Source: CAZFIM01 sp964519615 (GTDB lineage Bacteria > Chloroflexota > Dehalococcoidia > GIF9 > UBA5629). Taken from it: a stretch of 54,434 nt of DNA. Shown in pieces: positions 23,535 to 31,592 of this stretch. Numbering within the stretch: the stretch's first letter is position 1; each line of letters starts with the position of its first letter. Made by a program: the position numbers and the translations under genes. The notes under the pieces were generated by a model. It was not told where the DNA came from and searched no databases. It saw only the letters and a program-made list of their open reading frames with translations. Where the stretch lies: the NCBI GenBank assembly GCA_964519615.1, contig CAZFIM010000009.1, positions 1 to 54,434 on the forward strand. Direction: 5' to 3'.

Positions 23535-24947
23535 GTGGTAAATAGAATACTGCAATACATCACGCAACACAACCTTGTTTCACTCGGCGATAAATTAATC
23601 ATCGCGCTTTCGGGAGGACCTGATTCGGTATGTCTGCTGCACCTGCTTTATACAATGCGTGAAAAGCTGGGAATAAATTTGCACGCAGCCCATCTGAACC
23701 ATAACCTTCGCGGTGCCGAATCTGAAGAGGATTGCCGTTATGCATCTGATCTTGCCCGTTCACTGGACATTCCCTTTACAGCGCACACCGTGAATATCGA
23801 ACAATACAGACATAACAACAGGTGCTCGCTGGAGGAAGCTGCCCGACAGGTGCGTTACGCATTCCTTGCCAATACATTAACACATGAAAAGGCTCAAAGC
23901 ATTGCTACCGGACATACCCGTGATGACCATGTAGAAACCATAATTATGAATATAATTAGAGGCAGCGGCTTACGCGGACTGCGAGGATTACAGCCTTCTA
24001 CCCTGATTCTTACCACTGAGAAACAAACTCCTGTAAAAGTCATCAGGCCGCTTATTCTCCTCTCACGTGAAGAGACGGAGGAGTACTGCCGTCTGAATGG
24101 ATTAGCACCCAGACAAGACTCTTCAAACATGTCGCTGAATTTTTTTAGAAACAGGGTGAGACATGAACTTATACCCTGTTTACAAAAGTATAACAACAGG
24201 ATAGATGAATCGCTTCTCAGGCTTGCCTCCATTTCCAGTGACGATTACCAGTTTATTACTGAACAAAGCAATTCTATATGGCGTCAGGTCGCTCAAGAAA
24301 AAGATGACAGTATTTACCTTGACCTGCCGTTATTACTTCAGCTGCCTAAAACCTTGCAAAGAAATGCTATGGCTGAGGCGCTGAGCCACATGCTTGGAAG
24401 CCTCTATGATATCGAATTTTCCCATATTGAGGCTATGGTACAGCTTTTAAATAAGCCTGCAAGCAAACTCATTCATTTACCGGAAGGACTTGCTCTGGTA
24501 AAAGAATACAATAGACTGGTTCTTACCAGAGAAGCAACGTCTTCATGCCCGTTTCCATCTCTGGAAGACGTTCACACCATAGATATCCCCGGCTGCAAAA
24601 CCATTCCCGGATGGGACATCAGTGCCGAAATAGTTGACTGCTGTAAAGATGTGAATCAATGCGCGGGCTTTACAGCTCTATTCGATAGGGACAAAATAGG
24701 AAAACAATTAACCGTTAGAGCGCGCAAACCAGGAGACCGATTCCGTCCACTTGGCATGAAAGCATTAAAAAAAATTCAGGATTTTATGGTAGACATGAAG
24801 ATACCCCGTAGCTGGCGTGACCGCATTCCTCTTCTTTGCTCGGACGATACTATAATATGGATTGTGGGTTGGAGGATCGACGAGAGTTATAAAGTCAGGC
24901 CATCTACAACCGGCATAGTAAAAATAAAGTTTACGCGGGCACTATAA
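23535..24947 (+). CDS. tilS: tRNA(Ile)-lysidine synthase
   Basis: Modifies C34 of the CAU-anticodon tRNA-Ile to lysidine using ATP and lysine. PP-loop at residues ~25-32 (ALSGGPDSVCLLHLL). Family motifs HLNHNLRGAESEEDC, RQVRYAFL, ATGHTRDDHVETIIMNIIRGSGLRGL and RNRVRHELIP follow. A C-terminal substrate-binding domain (LTVRARKPGDRFRPLGM) is present. Length 470 is usual. It begins at GTG 23535 and its stop overlaps the Smr gene start by 1 nt. Essential in nearly all bacteria. Confidence 0.95.
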   Translation: MVNRILQYITQHNLVSLGDKLIIALSGGPDSVCLLHLLYTMREKLGINLHAAHLNHNLRGAESEEDCRYASDLARSLDIPFTAHTVNIEQYRHNNRCSLEEAARQVRYAFLANTLTHEKAQSIATGHTRDDHVETIIMNIIRGSGLRGLRGLQPSTLILTTEKQTPVKVIRPLILLSREETEEYCRLNGLAPRQDSSNMSLNFFRNRVRHELIPCLQKYNNRIDESLLRLASISSDDYQFITEQSNSIWRQVAQEKDDSIYLDLPLLLQLPKTLQRNAMAEALSHMLGSLYDIEFSHIEAMVQLLNKPASKLIHLPEGLALVKEYNRLVLTREATSSCPFPSLEDVHTIDIPGCKTIPGWDISAEIVDCCKDVNQCAGFTALFDRDKIGKQLTVRARKPGDRFRPLGMKALKKIQDFMVDMKIPRSWRDRIPLLCSDDTIIWIVGWRIDESYKVRPSTTGIVKIKFTRAL

Positions 24948-25201
24948 TGCGATTGATGCCTGAGATTGACTTGCATGGACTTACAGTTGATGAAGCTTTG
25001 CCAAAACTCAATAGTTACCTATATAATGCTTTTGTAAATAATGAACCTGCAGTATGCATCAATCATGGAAGAGGTACAGGAACGCTTAAACAGGTAGTAC
25101 AAAGAGAATTAAAGAAGAATTCAATGGTGAAGTCATTTCGTCCCGGCCAATACGGAGAAGGCGGAATAGGAGTGACGATAGTCGAACTAGCCGACCGGTA
25201 A
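24947..25201 (+). CDS. Stand-alone Smr domain protein
   Basis: An 84-residue protein comprising one Smr domain, as at the C-terminus of MutS2: EIDLHGLTVDEALPKL, then CINHGRGTGTLKQVV and GQYGEGGIGVTIVEL. Smr domains have nicking endonuclease activity in several proteins; here there is no MutS part. ATG 24947 shares one base with the tilS stop, so it is coupled to tilS. Confidence 0.88.
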   Translation: MRLMPEIDLHGLTVDEALPKLNSYLYNAFVNNEPAVCINHGRGTGTLKQVVQRELKKNSMVKSFRPGQYGEGGIGVTIVELADR

Positions 25202-25342
25202 ATAGAGTATACCACCCGTACTATTTCATGTATGGCCGTTTTGCAAAGGCAGTTAAATATTTTACTTACGAGATCAATTATTAACAAGCAATTCTTACTT
25301 TACTCAATAACAATAAAGAATTATTTTGGATAATATCGATAC

Positions 25343-26449
25343 ATGATTACGGGAATTTTATATCAGGACGATTTGAAAGAGTACGATTTCGGTTCCGGGC
25401 ATCCTTTTAGAGGCAACAGGTATTTACATTTCTACACATTTCTGAAAAACACTCTTCCCCCCGACAATAACTATCATATTATTGAAGCTGATATAGCCGA
25501 TGAAGATGATCTCCTTGAAATATGCAGCCGCAACTATATCGAATTTACCAGAGGTTATTACGAGGCAGCATACTATGGGATTAGCTATCCCGGTAAATTT
25601 TCAGAATTTCATAGTCCTGACAATATACCTACCGGTAAACCGGGAAGGCTGGAAGAAGCAGCCAGGATAGTGATAGGTCAGGCTAAAAAAGCCTGCCAAC
25701 TGGTTCAGGAAGGAACCTATCGTAAAGTAATATCAATCGGTGGCGGCCTTCACCATGCCAAGCCTAACTACGGCGAGGGTTTTTGCCTCTATAATGATGT
25801 TGCATTCTCTGCCAGATACCTGCTCGATACGTATAGACTGGATAAAATCGTTATACTGGATACAGACGCTCATGCCGGAAATGGGACCAGTGATTACTTT
25901 ATTGAAGACCCGCGTGTATTATTTATCGATATTCATCAGGACCCTGGCACCATTTATCCCGGAACAGGTTTTGCTAATGAAATAGGTTTCGGCAGAGGAA
26001 AGGGCTACACAATTAACATTCCCCTCCCCCTTTACTCGGGAATCGAAACGTATAAACTGGCATTTGAATCTATAATCGAGCCGGTAATCGAAGAATTCAA
26101 ACCGCAGATAATAATACGTAATGGTGGATCTGATCCCCATTTCAATGATGGGTTGACGGTACTGGGAATGACAGTGGAAGGTTTTAATATGATAGGCCGG
26201 AAAACAAGAGCACTATCGGACGTCTGTCACGGTAAAGAAATCGATTTGATTGCTTCCGGCTATAATATTGATGTCCTGCCGAGTTCGTGGCTTGCTTTTA
26301 TTACCGGTCTTTGCCAAATCGATTTAAAAATCGAAGAACCTGTGATGATGCCTATTACGATTACTCCCGATTCATTGATTGATGAAGCGCGTAACAATAT
26401 TGCAGAGGTCAAAGCAAACCTGAAAGCATACTGGTCCTGCTTTCAATAA
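25343..26449 (+). CDS. Histone deacetylase superfamily amidohydrolase
   Basis: A zinc-dependent deacetylase-fold protein of 368 residues. The paired His is in ISIGGGLHHAKPNYGEGFCLYND. The zinc ligands are in VILDTDAHAGNGTSDYF (Asp and His; most relatives have DVHHGNGT) and NGGSDPHFND (second Asp). HQDPGTIYPGTG also matches. Bacterial members include acetoin utilisation AcuC and acetylpolyamine amidohydrolases; this one cannot be assigned to either. It is monocistronic, 141 nt after the Smr gene; the gap holds nothing convincing. The ribosome site is weak. Confidence 0.9.
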   Translation: MITGILYQDDLKEYDFGSGHPFRGNRYLHFYTFLKNTLPPDNNYHIIEADIADEDDLLEICSRNYIEFTRGYYEAAYYGISYPGKFSEFHSPDNIPTGKPGRLEEAARIVIGQAKKACQLVQEGTYRKVISIGGGLHHAKPNYGEGFCLYNDVAFSARYLLDTYRLDKIVILDTDAHAGNGTSDYFIEDPRVLFIDIHQDPGTIYPGTGFANEIGFGRGKGYTINIPLPLYSGIETYKLAFESIIEPVIEEFKPQIIIRNGGSDPHFNDGLTVLGMTVEGFNMIGRKTRALSDVCHGKEIDLIASGYNIDVLPSSWLAFITGLCQIDLKIEEPVMMPITITPDSLIDEARNNIAEVKANLKAYWSCFQ

Positions 26450-26595
26450 AACAGTTACCGTATAATACAATAGCAAGTATGAAAAAAAATATGAAGAGTT
26501 ATTATTAGTCTTGCATCCAGTTACATATACTATTAAACTGTTATCAGGTATCCTGAAAGACAAAATGCAAACAGACTGATTAATACGATAGTAAT

Positions 26596-27942
26596 ATGGA
26601 ACAACAATCATTCCCCTGCTATAATTGCGGTTATCTGAACCTGGTCGGGCAGCCTTTTTGCGGTAATTGCGGTCAGCCCCTGTACTATAATTGTCCCTCC
26701 TGCGGTGCGCCTGTCAATAGTACAGTTATAGAATGCCCGCAATGCCATATACCATTGTACTGGCCCGGTCGTCAGGTTGCGCCCGTAGAGCCGGTACATC
26801 AGCAGTATCAATACGATAGCCCACCGGCACAATATCCAACAGAACCGCAGTATTATGAAGAAACAAGTGAGACCAGCAGGAAAGGCCCGGGGAAACTTAA
26901 CCTTCCTGCAGTTATCGGTCTTGGCGTTCTGGCGGTTCTCATAGTCATTACCGGCATTCTCTACGCCACCGGAACTGTACCAGCATTCTTATCTTCCTCG
27001 CAGAAAGAAGAAACGGCAGGTAGCAATAATGATTCCCCGTCAACCAACGGGAACTCCAGTTTAAATACTGATTCACTTGCTATCAGCAGCCCTACGGCCA
27101 GCTCAATTGAGTATAATAGCGCAGTCATCACATGGATCACGAATGAACTCGCCACCAGCCAGGTAGAATACGGTACATCCACCAGCTACGGGATGGAATC
27201 TCAACTGGATGAATCTCCGACCAAACAGCACTCGGTTACACTCACTGGTTTGAGCCCTGATACCAAATATTATTTCCGGGTACTTTCAAAAGATGAGAAT
27301 GGAAACCAGGCTACATCAAGCAACAGCAATTTCACTACAATTTCATCTCCTGACACCAAGCTTCCTGTAATATCAGCCATATCTGCCAATGTCACCGCAA
27401 CAGCGGCCACCATACACTGGACCACAGATAAGCTCTGTACCGGCCAGATAAATTACGGGAAGACCAGTTCATATGGTTCTTCGTCCGCACTTTCCCAAAC
27501 ACTGGTTACCCAGCATACAGTAGACTTAAGCGGACTCAGCTCTGATACCACCTACCATTACCGCGTACGTTCGAAAGATAGCAGCGGTAATGAAGTAGTC
27601 TCAAGCGATATGCAGTTTAAAACATCGCCTGAAGATAAAATAGCGCCTAAAATTTCCGGTGTAACCTATGAAATAAGCGATAATACCACAACCTCATGGG
27701 AAATAACTATCACATGGGTAACTGACGAACCCGCCAGCAGCGAGGTACAATACGGTACTTCCCAAGATGATCTGGATGATACTTCAGGGGAACAGGATAC
27801 AACGACAAGAAAATTATCTCATAGTGTTTCTATTGATCTTGATCCTGATATTAAATACTATTATAAAGTGATATCAAAAGATAGCCAGGGCAATCAATCC
27901 GAATCATATCCTTCTGCCATAGGGCCTTTCAACAGTTCTTAA
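26596..27942 (+). CDS. Double zinc ribbon membrane protein with three FN3-like domains
   Basis: A 448-residue protein of unknown role. Residues 1-52 hold four CxxC pairs (Cys 8/11, 22/25, 33/36, 47/50), two zinc ribbons. Residues 60-95 are Pro/Tyr/Gln-rich. One transmembrane helix is at about 103-127 (PAVIGLGVLAVLIVITGILY). After a Ser/Asn-rich linker come three fibronectin-III-like repeats of the phosphatase N-terminal type, with recurring motifs ITWITNELATSQVEYG, IHWTTDKLCTGQINYG and ITWVTDEPASSEVQYG, and YYFRVLSKD, YHYRVRSKD and YYKVISKD. Topology is probably zinc ribbons inside and FN3 outside. A TATAAT at about 26460 may be its -10. Confidence 0.85.
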   Translation: MEQQSFPCYNCGYLNLVGQPFCGNCGQPLYYNCPSCGAPVNSTVIECPQCHIPLYWPGRQVAPVEPVHQQYQYDSPPAQYPTEPQYYEETSETSRKGPGKLNLPAVIGLGVLAVLIVITGILYATGTVPAFLSSSQKEETAGSNNDSPSTNGNSSLNTDSLAISSPTASSIEYNSAVITWITNELATSQVEYGTSTSYGMESQLDESPTKQHSVTLTGLSPDTKYYFRVLSKDENGNQATSSNSNFTTISSPDTKLPVISAISANVTATAATIHWTTDKLCTGQINYGKTSSYGSSSALSQTLVTQHTVDLSGLSSDTTYHYRVRSKDSSGNEVVSSDMQFKTSPEDKIAPKISGVTYEISDNTTTSWEITITWVTDEPASSEVQYGTSQDDLDDTSGEQDTTTRKLSHSVSIDLDPDIKYYYKVISKDSQGNQSESYPSAIGPFNSS

Positions 27943-27985
27943 AAATGTCCTGATGTGATTAATAATAATCTTTTTGTTTATTGCA

Positions 27986-28724
27986 TTACTTCGGAACACC
28001 AATGACACTCATATAGATAGCACTCTCCTTTTCCCCATCTACATCCAGTATACGGTTGATCTCATCGTCGTAAAATGCACCGACAGGGCAACTGCCCAGT
28101 TCAAGACTGGTAGCAGCCAGCGCCAGANNNNNNNNNNCCCACATCAAGGTAGATATACCTGTAAGCACGCTGACCGTACTTCCATTTTGTTCGCATGAAT
28201 ATAGCGGCCCAGATAATAACTACCGCTGCTTCTCTACACATGGAATCGCCGAGAGCCGCTGCGACAATATCAGTACTATAATCACCCTCTTTTAGCTTTT
28301 CCAGAATATGTTTTTGAATTGCATAGTGATAGACGCCTCTGTTTAATCCCTGTATATTGTTTACAACAAGGTACGTCTCAATGGGATAAAGAGCTCCAGC
28401 TGACGGAACATTCCGGAATTCATATCCTGCAGCTACTCTTTGAATACCTGAGGTAATCCATAAAATATAGCCAAGCTGTTCCAGTGTTACCGGATTTTGA
28501 CGGAAAAGGCGAATGCTCTTTCTTCTCTTTACCACCTCATCGAAAGTAAATCCAGATAACACTTTTACCTTGGGAAGAATTGTTATCGGTGATAACGGGT
28601 ATATTTTATATTGCTCAGGTATTGATTTTTCATCAATAACAAACCGTTCATTGCGCTCACGCAAATACTTTGTCTGCTGTTGAAATGAATCTCCGATTTC
28701 CTCAACCATATTATTATCCTCCAC
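27986..28724 (-). CDS. SagB-type nitroreductase, interrupted by an assembly gap
   Basis: An FMN-dependent nitroreductase-fold protein. N-terminal part: VKRRKSIRLFRQNPVTLEQLGYILW, with SAGALYPIETYLV typical of the SagB-like branch. C-terminal part: LALAATSLELGSCPVGAFYDDEINRIL and IYMSVIG. Ten N at 28128-28137 split them and throw them into different frames. The family bridge YLDVGH-x-x-QNL needs about 15 missing bases, which would restore one frame, so the gene is probably intact in the organism. The SD GTGGAGG precedes ATG 28724. Substrate unknown; SagB relatives make azolines in peptides, but no partner genes are here. Confidence 0.85.
28128..28137. other. Run of 10 N (assembly gap)
   Basis: Ten unknown bases inside the nitroreductase gene. 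The number is a placeholder: the protein family predicts about 15 missing bases. Confidence 0.95.
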
Positions 28725-28954
28725 ATTCTATTAATTCATAATCAACATTATTTAAAGCTATTCCATAGTATTGATTATATCGCTTCTCGTCTAATATCAA
28801 TAGTATTTACTAAAAGTATTAGGAAAAGTGGCTGCAAGTCCCGACATAAGTACTAATCACTATTGCAAAATAAAAATCAGACATTTACCCGATATCTATA
28901 TATGAATTATGGATGAAAATAATAATAGAGCAATTAAGAAAGAAGGTGATTTCA

Positions 28955-29086
28955 ATGAACAGTAAAAAGAAATTGCATAGTGTGCTCTTCAATCATGCAG
29001 ATTTGCTAGCGATCCTGGGCGGTGTGGTACTAAGTGCCATGGGATTCATGGCACTGGCAATAGCCGCCGGATTCTGGTATCTTTAG
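28955..29086 (+). CDS. Small membrane protein, 43 residues
   Basis: Not recognised. A basic start (MNSKKKLHSVLFNHAD) is followed by a single hydrophobic helix, LLAILGGVVLSAMGFMALAI, ending GFWYL. GAAGGTGA lies 5 nt before ATG 28955, a good ribosome site, which is the main support. No gene overlaps it except for 4 nt at the 3' end. Confidence 0.45.
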   Translation: MNSKKKLHSVLFNHADLLAILGGVVLSAMGFMALAIAAGFWYL

Positions 29087-29307
29087 CAGCATATGAACAA
29101 CAAAATTATCAGTGAGATAAGCATAACAGGAAGTATAATCTGTACTACGGCCCAGGCCGGATCAGATGGTTTCAACGCTTCCTGCTTGGATACAAGCTCA
29201 TGAAAGTTCGCATACTCATATGGGCGCTTATTGCCGCTACCGGTATTTATATCATGTATACATTGTGGCCGTGATAGCTGGAGTCTAACCACTTTATTAC
29301 CCCTCAT
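29083..29307 (-). CDS. Possible small tail-anchored protein, 74 residues
   Basis: Not recognised. A polar N-terminal part (residues 1-50) and a C-terminal hydrophobic helix (AVVQIILPVMLISLIILLF) ending in Cys-Cys, as in tail-anchored proteins. It begins 3 nt after the radical SAM stop, with only a weak GAGAG upstream, so it would rely on coupled translation. A 24-codon frame with a hydrophobic core on the + strand (from 29200) competes for the same DNA. Reality is uncertain. Confidence 0.3.
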   Translation of the reverse strand: MRGNKVVRLQLSRPQCIHDINTGSGNKRPYEYANFHELVSKQEALKPSDPAWAVVQIILPVMLISLIILLFICC

Positions 29308-29310
29308 CTC

Positions 29311-30453
29311 TCATTTCAACATGCTGATCCTGTGCGGTTTCGATCCTGTCAATACGGGCCTGCCGCAAGGCGGTAAAGATACACCACGGCAGGAAATATG
29401 GCAGTTAGCCGTACACCCTTCAACAGGATAAAAAATTCCGTCATCGCGCTTTCGGGTGAACGGCAAAGAAACGCCTGCACAATGTGCCAGGCCTGCAGAA
29501 TCGCTGGCGGCAGCCGGAAGTTCCTGACAGGTCGCATATGTCATACCCAGACTTTCCACGACTTCTTTTATTCTGTTGTGGAGTTCTATACGCAAATCCC
29601 GGCGCAGCATATATCCACTACCCATCCAGCCGGATTCATATACATAATCCGCAGCAAATCGACGAGCAGAATGTGGCGACAACTGCTGGATAACGGCCTG
29701 TACTCTATTCAACGCTCCGTCATATATGCCTGCCACCGAACGTGCCTTCCTTTTTGACAACCTGCCGGTACTTGAAATAACATGTTCTGCTCCTGCCCCG
29801 GCAAACTCAGACATCAACCCGGCAACCTGCTCAAACCACTTTGACCCATAAAAGGCTTCAAATAAATGCTTGAAAAGAGGATCCAGCCGGACGGAAGTAT
29901 GAATTCCATAACCTGATATCTTTTTTAACTCACTCAATCTACTACTTAATGGGGGAGCGCCCGGTGAAATCAGCGCTAACATATCCGCTGTACCTTCAAT
30001 GGTTATTGAAATTGCTTTCGGCTCGTAAGAGATAAATCCGGGGATATTCAGTAAGAAGGACGGATCTCCTTTAGTGGTTATCAGAAATGACACTCCGTAA
30101 TCCATCAGCAATGCTACAAGTCGCTTTACTTCATGCTTTAACTCCGGAATATCCTGACAGGGATCAGAAGCATTAGATATTGATACGGGTGGGCAAAGCG
30201 AAATCACGCGTAGCTGGCGTTCAACCAATTCAGGCAAATTATTATATATCTGCATTCTATGCCCGTTATTTGCGTATACGGCATCCCGCGCATAGCAATA
30301 TATACATTGATGCAAACAATGATATCTGCCGGGTGGAGTAACATTGATAATCCAGCAATGAAAGCATTTTCTATCCGGCGTAGAATAAGGAAAATCATGA
30401 AAGGTAAGGCCTTTTTTTGAAATCAGTTCAGGAGGCAGCATGATTACTGCCAT
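29311..30453 (-). CDS. Radical SAM protein, spore-photoproduct-lyase-like (COG1533 type)
   Basis: A 380-residue radical SAM enzyme. The 4Fe-4S site is C-x3-C-x2-C at Cys46, Cys50 and Cys53 (CLHQCIYCYA), preceded by another pair Cys30/Cys33 (CFHC). The body has NASDPCQDIPELKH, FLITTKGDP and ISITIEG, as in SplB-like barrels. The C-terminus is Cys-rich (GLAHCAG, EGCTANCHISC, PPCG), suggesting an auxiliary cluster or a metal site. The start overlaps the DUF763 gene by 10 nt, so the two are co-translated. SplB proper repairs thymine dimers; the role of this relative is unknown, and the DUF763 partner points to nucleic acid. Confidence 0.85.
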   Translation of the reverse strand: MAVIMLPPELISKKGLTFHDFPYSTPDRKCFHCWIINVTPPGRYHCLHQCIYCYARDAVYANNGHRMQIYNNLPELVERQLRVISLCPPVSISNASDPCQDIPELKHEVKRLVALLMDYGVSFLITTKGDPSFLLNIPGFISYEPKAISITIEGTADMLALISPGAPPLSSRLSELKKISGYGIHTSVRLDPLFKHLFEAFYGSKWFEQVAGLMSEFAGAGAEHVISSTGRLSKRKARSVAGIYDGALNRVQAVIQQLSPHSARRFAADYVYESGWMGSGYMLRRDLRIELHNRIKEVVESLGMTYATCQELPAAASDSAGLAHCAGVSLPFTRKRDDGIFYPVEGCTANCHISCRGVSLPPCGRPVLTGSKPHRISMLK

Positions 30454-31529
30454 CTTCGCAGACGCTGAAAGGCAGCAATTTTTTCAGTGTCGCCTATACG
30501 AGCTCTCTTGAGTGCTGTGTGCAGAACCTCTATACTTTTGTCATATGTTTCCCTGTCAACCGGATAGGGATGGCCATCCTTACCTCCGTGAGCAAAACTA
30601 TATCTCGCGGGGTCACGCAAGCTTACCGGTACATCGTAAACCAGTTCTGAGATAAGGCTCAATGCTCTGAGGGTTTTAGCTCCCACACCTTCAAGTGCCA
30701 GCAAAGCTCTGAAGTCAGGCGGTTTGCATTCATAGGTAGAAAGGAAGATAGATTTTAACCGTTCAGGATGAATATCTTCCACCTTTATATAATGCCGCGA
30801 AGGCATGCCGATCGCCTTGATATGCTCAAGCTCGTGTACCAGTTTTCCCGGGTTTTCTTCAGATGCAATGCGGGTGATGGTTTCCCTCGCTTTATCGCTC
30901 TCAGCGGCTATAAAGTTCATAGCCTGTCCTTTTGCCTCGGTGCATATAGCTGAGTGCGGTTCACAGACAAAATCGGTAACTTCATCACCCCGCCAATGAT
31001 AACGCCGAGCATAGCGGTTATCTGCACTCATACCCTGTTGAACTACTGACCATGACCCCTCAGCGGTAAAAAAGAATGCATGATGATAGAGAGAGTATCC
31101 ATCCTGTAAGGCATTATTATCGACTTTTGCAGACATACGGCTGGCGGTTATCAGAATGGAAGGATCTATTTTTAGTTTATCACCTGCTTCTTCAATTTCC
31201 CGAGGTGTCTTTCTGGCGGTAGCGCCTTTCCCACCTGCAATATAAAAGCCAAGTTCTGACTGTATATCTCTAATTCCTTCTTTTAATGCCCCGCACACAG
31301 TTGTAGTCACACCGCTGGAATGCCAGTCAAATCCAAGTACGCAGCCAAAGGCTTGAAACCAGTATGGGTCGGATATACGGCTGAGCATAGCAGAACTGCC
31401 GTATTCGCTCACTACGGCTATCGTTACCTCTCTGGCAAGCTTCCTCATTCTATTGAACAACCAGACAGGTGCCTTACCCCCATGTAACGGTAGATTGGCA
31501 ATACCGGTTCTATATCTTGAAAAACTCAT
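30444..31529 (-). CDS. DUF763 family protein with helix-hairpin-helix-like motif
   Basis: A 361-residue protein. The N-terminal region is family-typical (RTGIANLPLHGGKAPVWLFNRM, quoted in part as ANLPLHGGKAPVWLF). The middle has SLYHHAFFF, WSVVQQGM and RRYHWRGDEV. Near residue 280 comes LLALEGVGAKTLRALSLISE, which reads as a helix-hairpin-helix-like DNA-binding element. The C-terminus, SFAHGGKDGHPYPVDRETYD, is also conserved in the family. The function is not established; it is known mostly from archaea and some bacteria. It lies 63 nt after the PncA-PncB fusion and overlaps the radical SAM gene by 10 nt. Confidence 0.85.
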   Translation of the reverse strand: MSFSRYRTGIANLPLHGGKAPVWLFNRMRKLAREVTIAVVSEYGSSAMLSRISDPYWFQAFGCVLGFDWHSSGVTTTVCGALKEGIRDIQSELGFYIAGGKGATARKTPREIEEAGDKLKIDPSILITASRMSAKVDNNALQDGYSLYHHAFFFTAEGSWSVVQQGMSADNRYARRYHWRGDEVTDFVCEPHSAICTEAKGQAMNFIAAESDKARETITRIASEENPGKLVHELEHIKAIGMPSRHYIKVEDIHPERLKSIFLSTYECKPPDFRALLALEGVGAKTLRALSLISELVYDVPVSLRDPARYSFAHGGKDGHPYPVDRETYDKSIEVLHTALKRARIGDTEKIAAFQRLRRWQ

Positions 31530-31592
31530 TGGAAGCTAATTATCGTGCATGAAGGCACAGCAGTCAACAGGTGCAGCCTGATAAGAAGCCGG

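Noticed and set aside
29200..29274. 24-codon + strand frame with a hydrophobic core
   Set aside because: No ribosome site and very short; it overlaps another uncertain frame.
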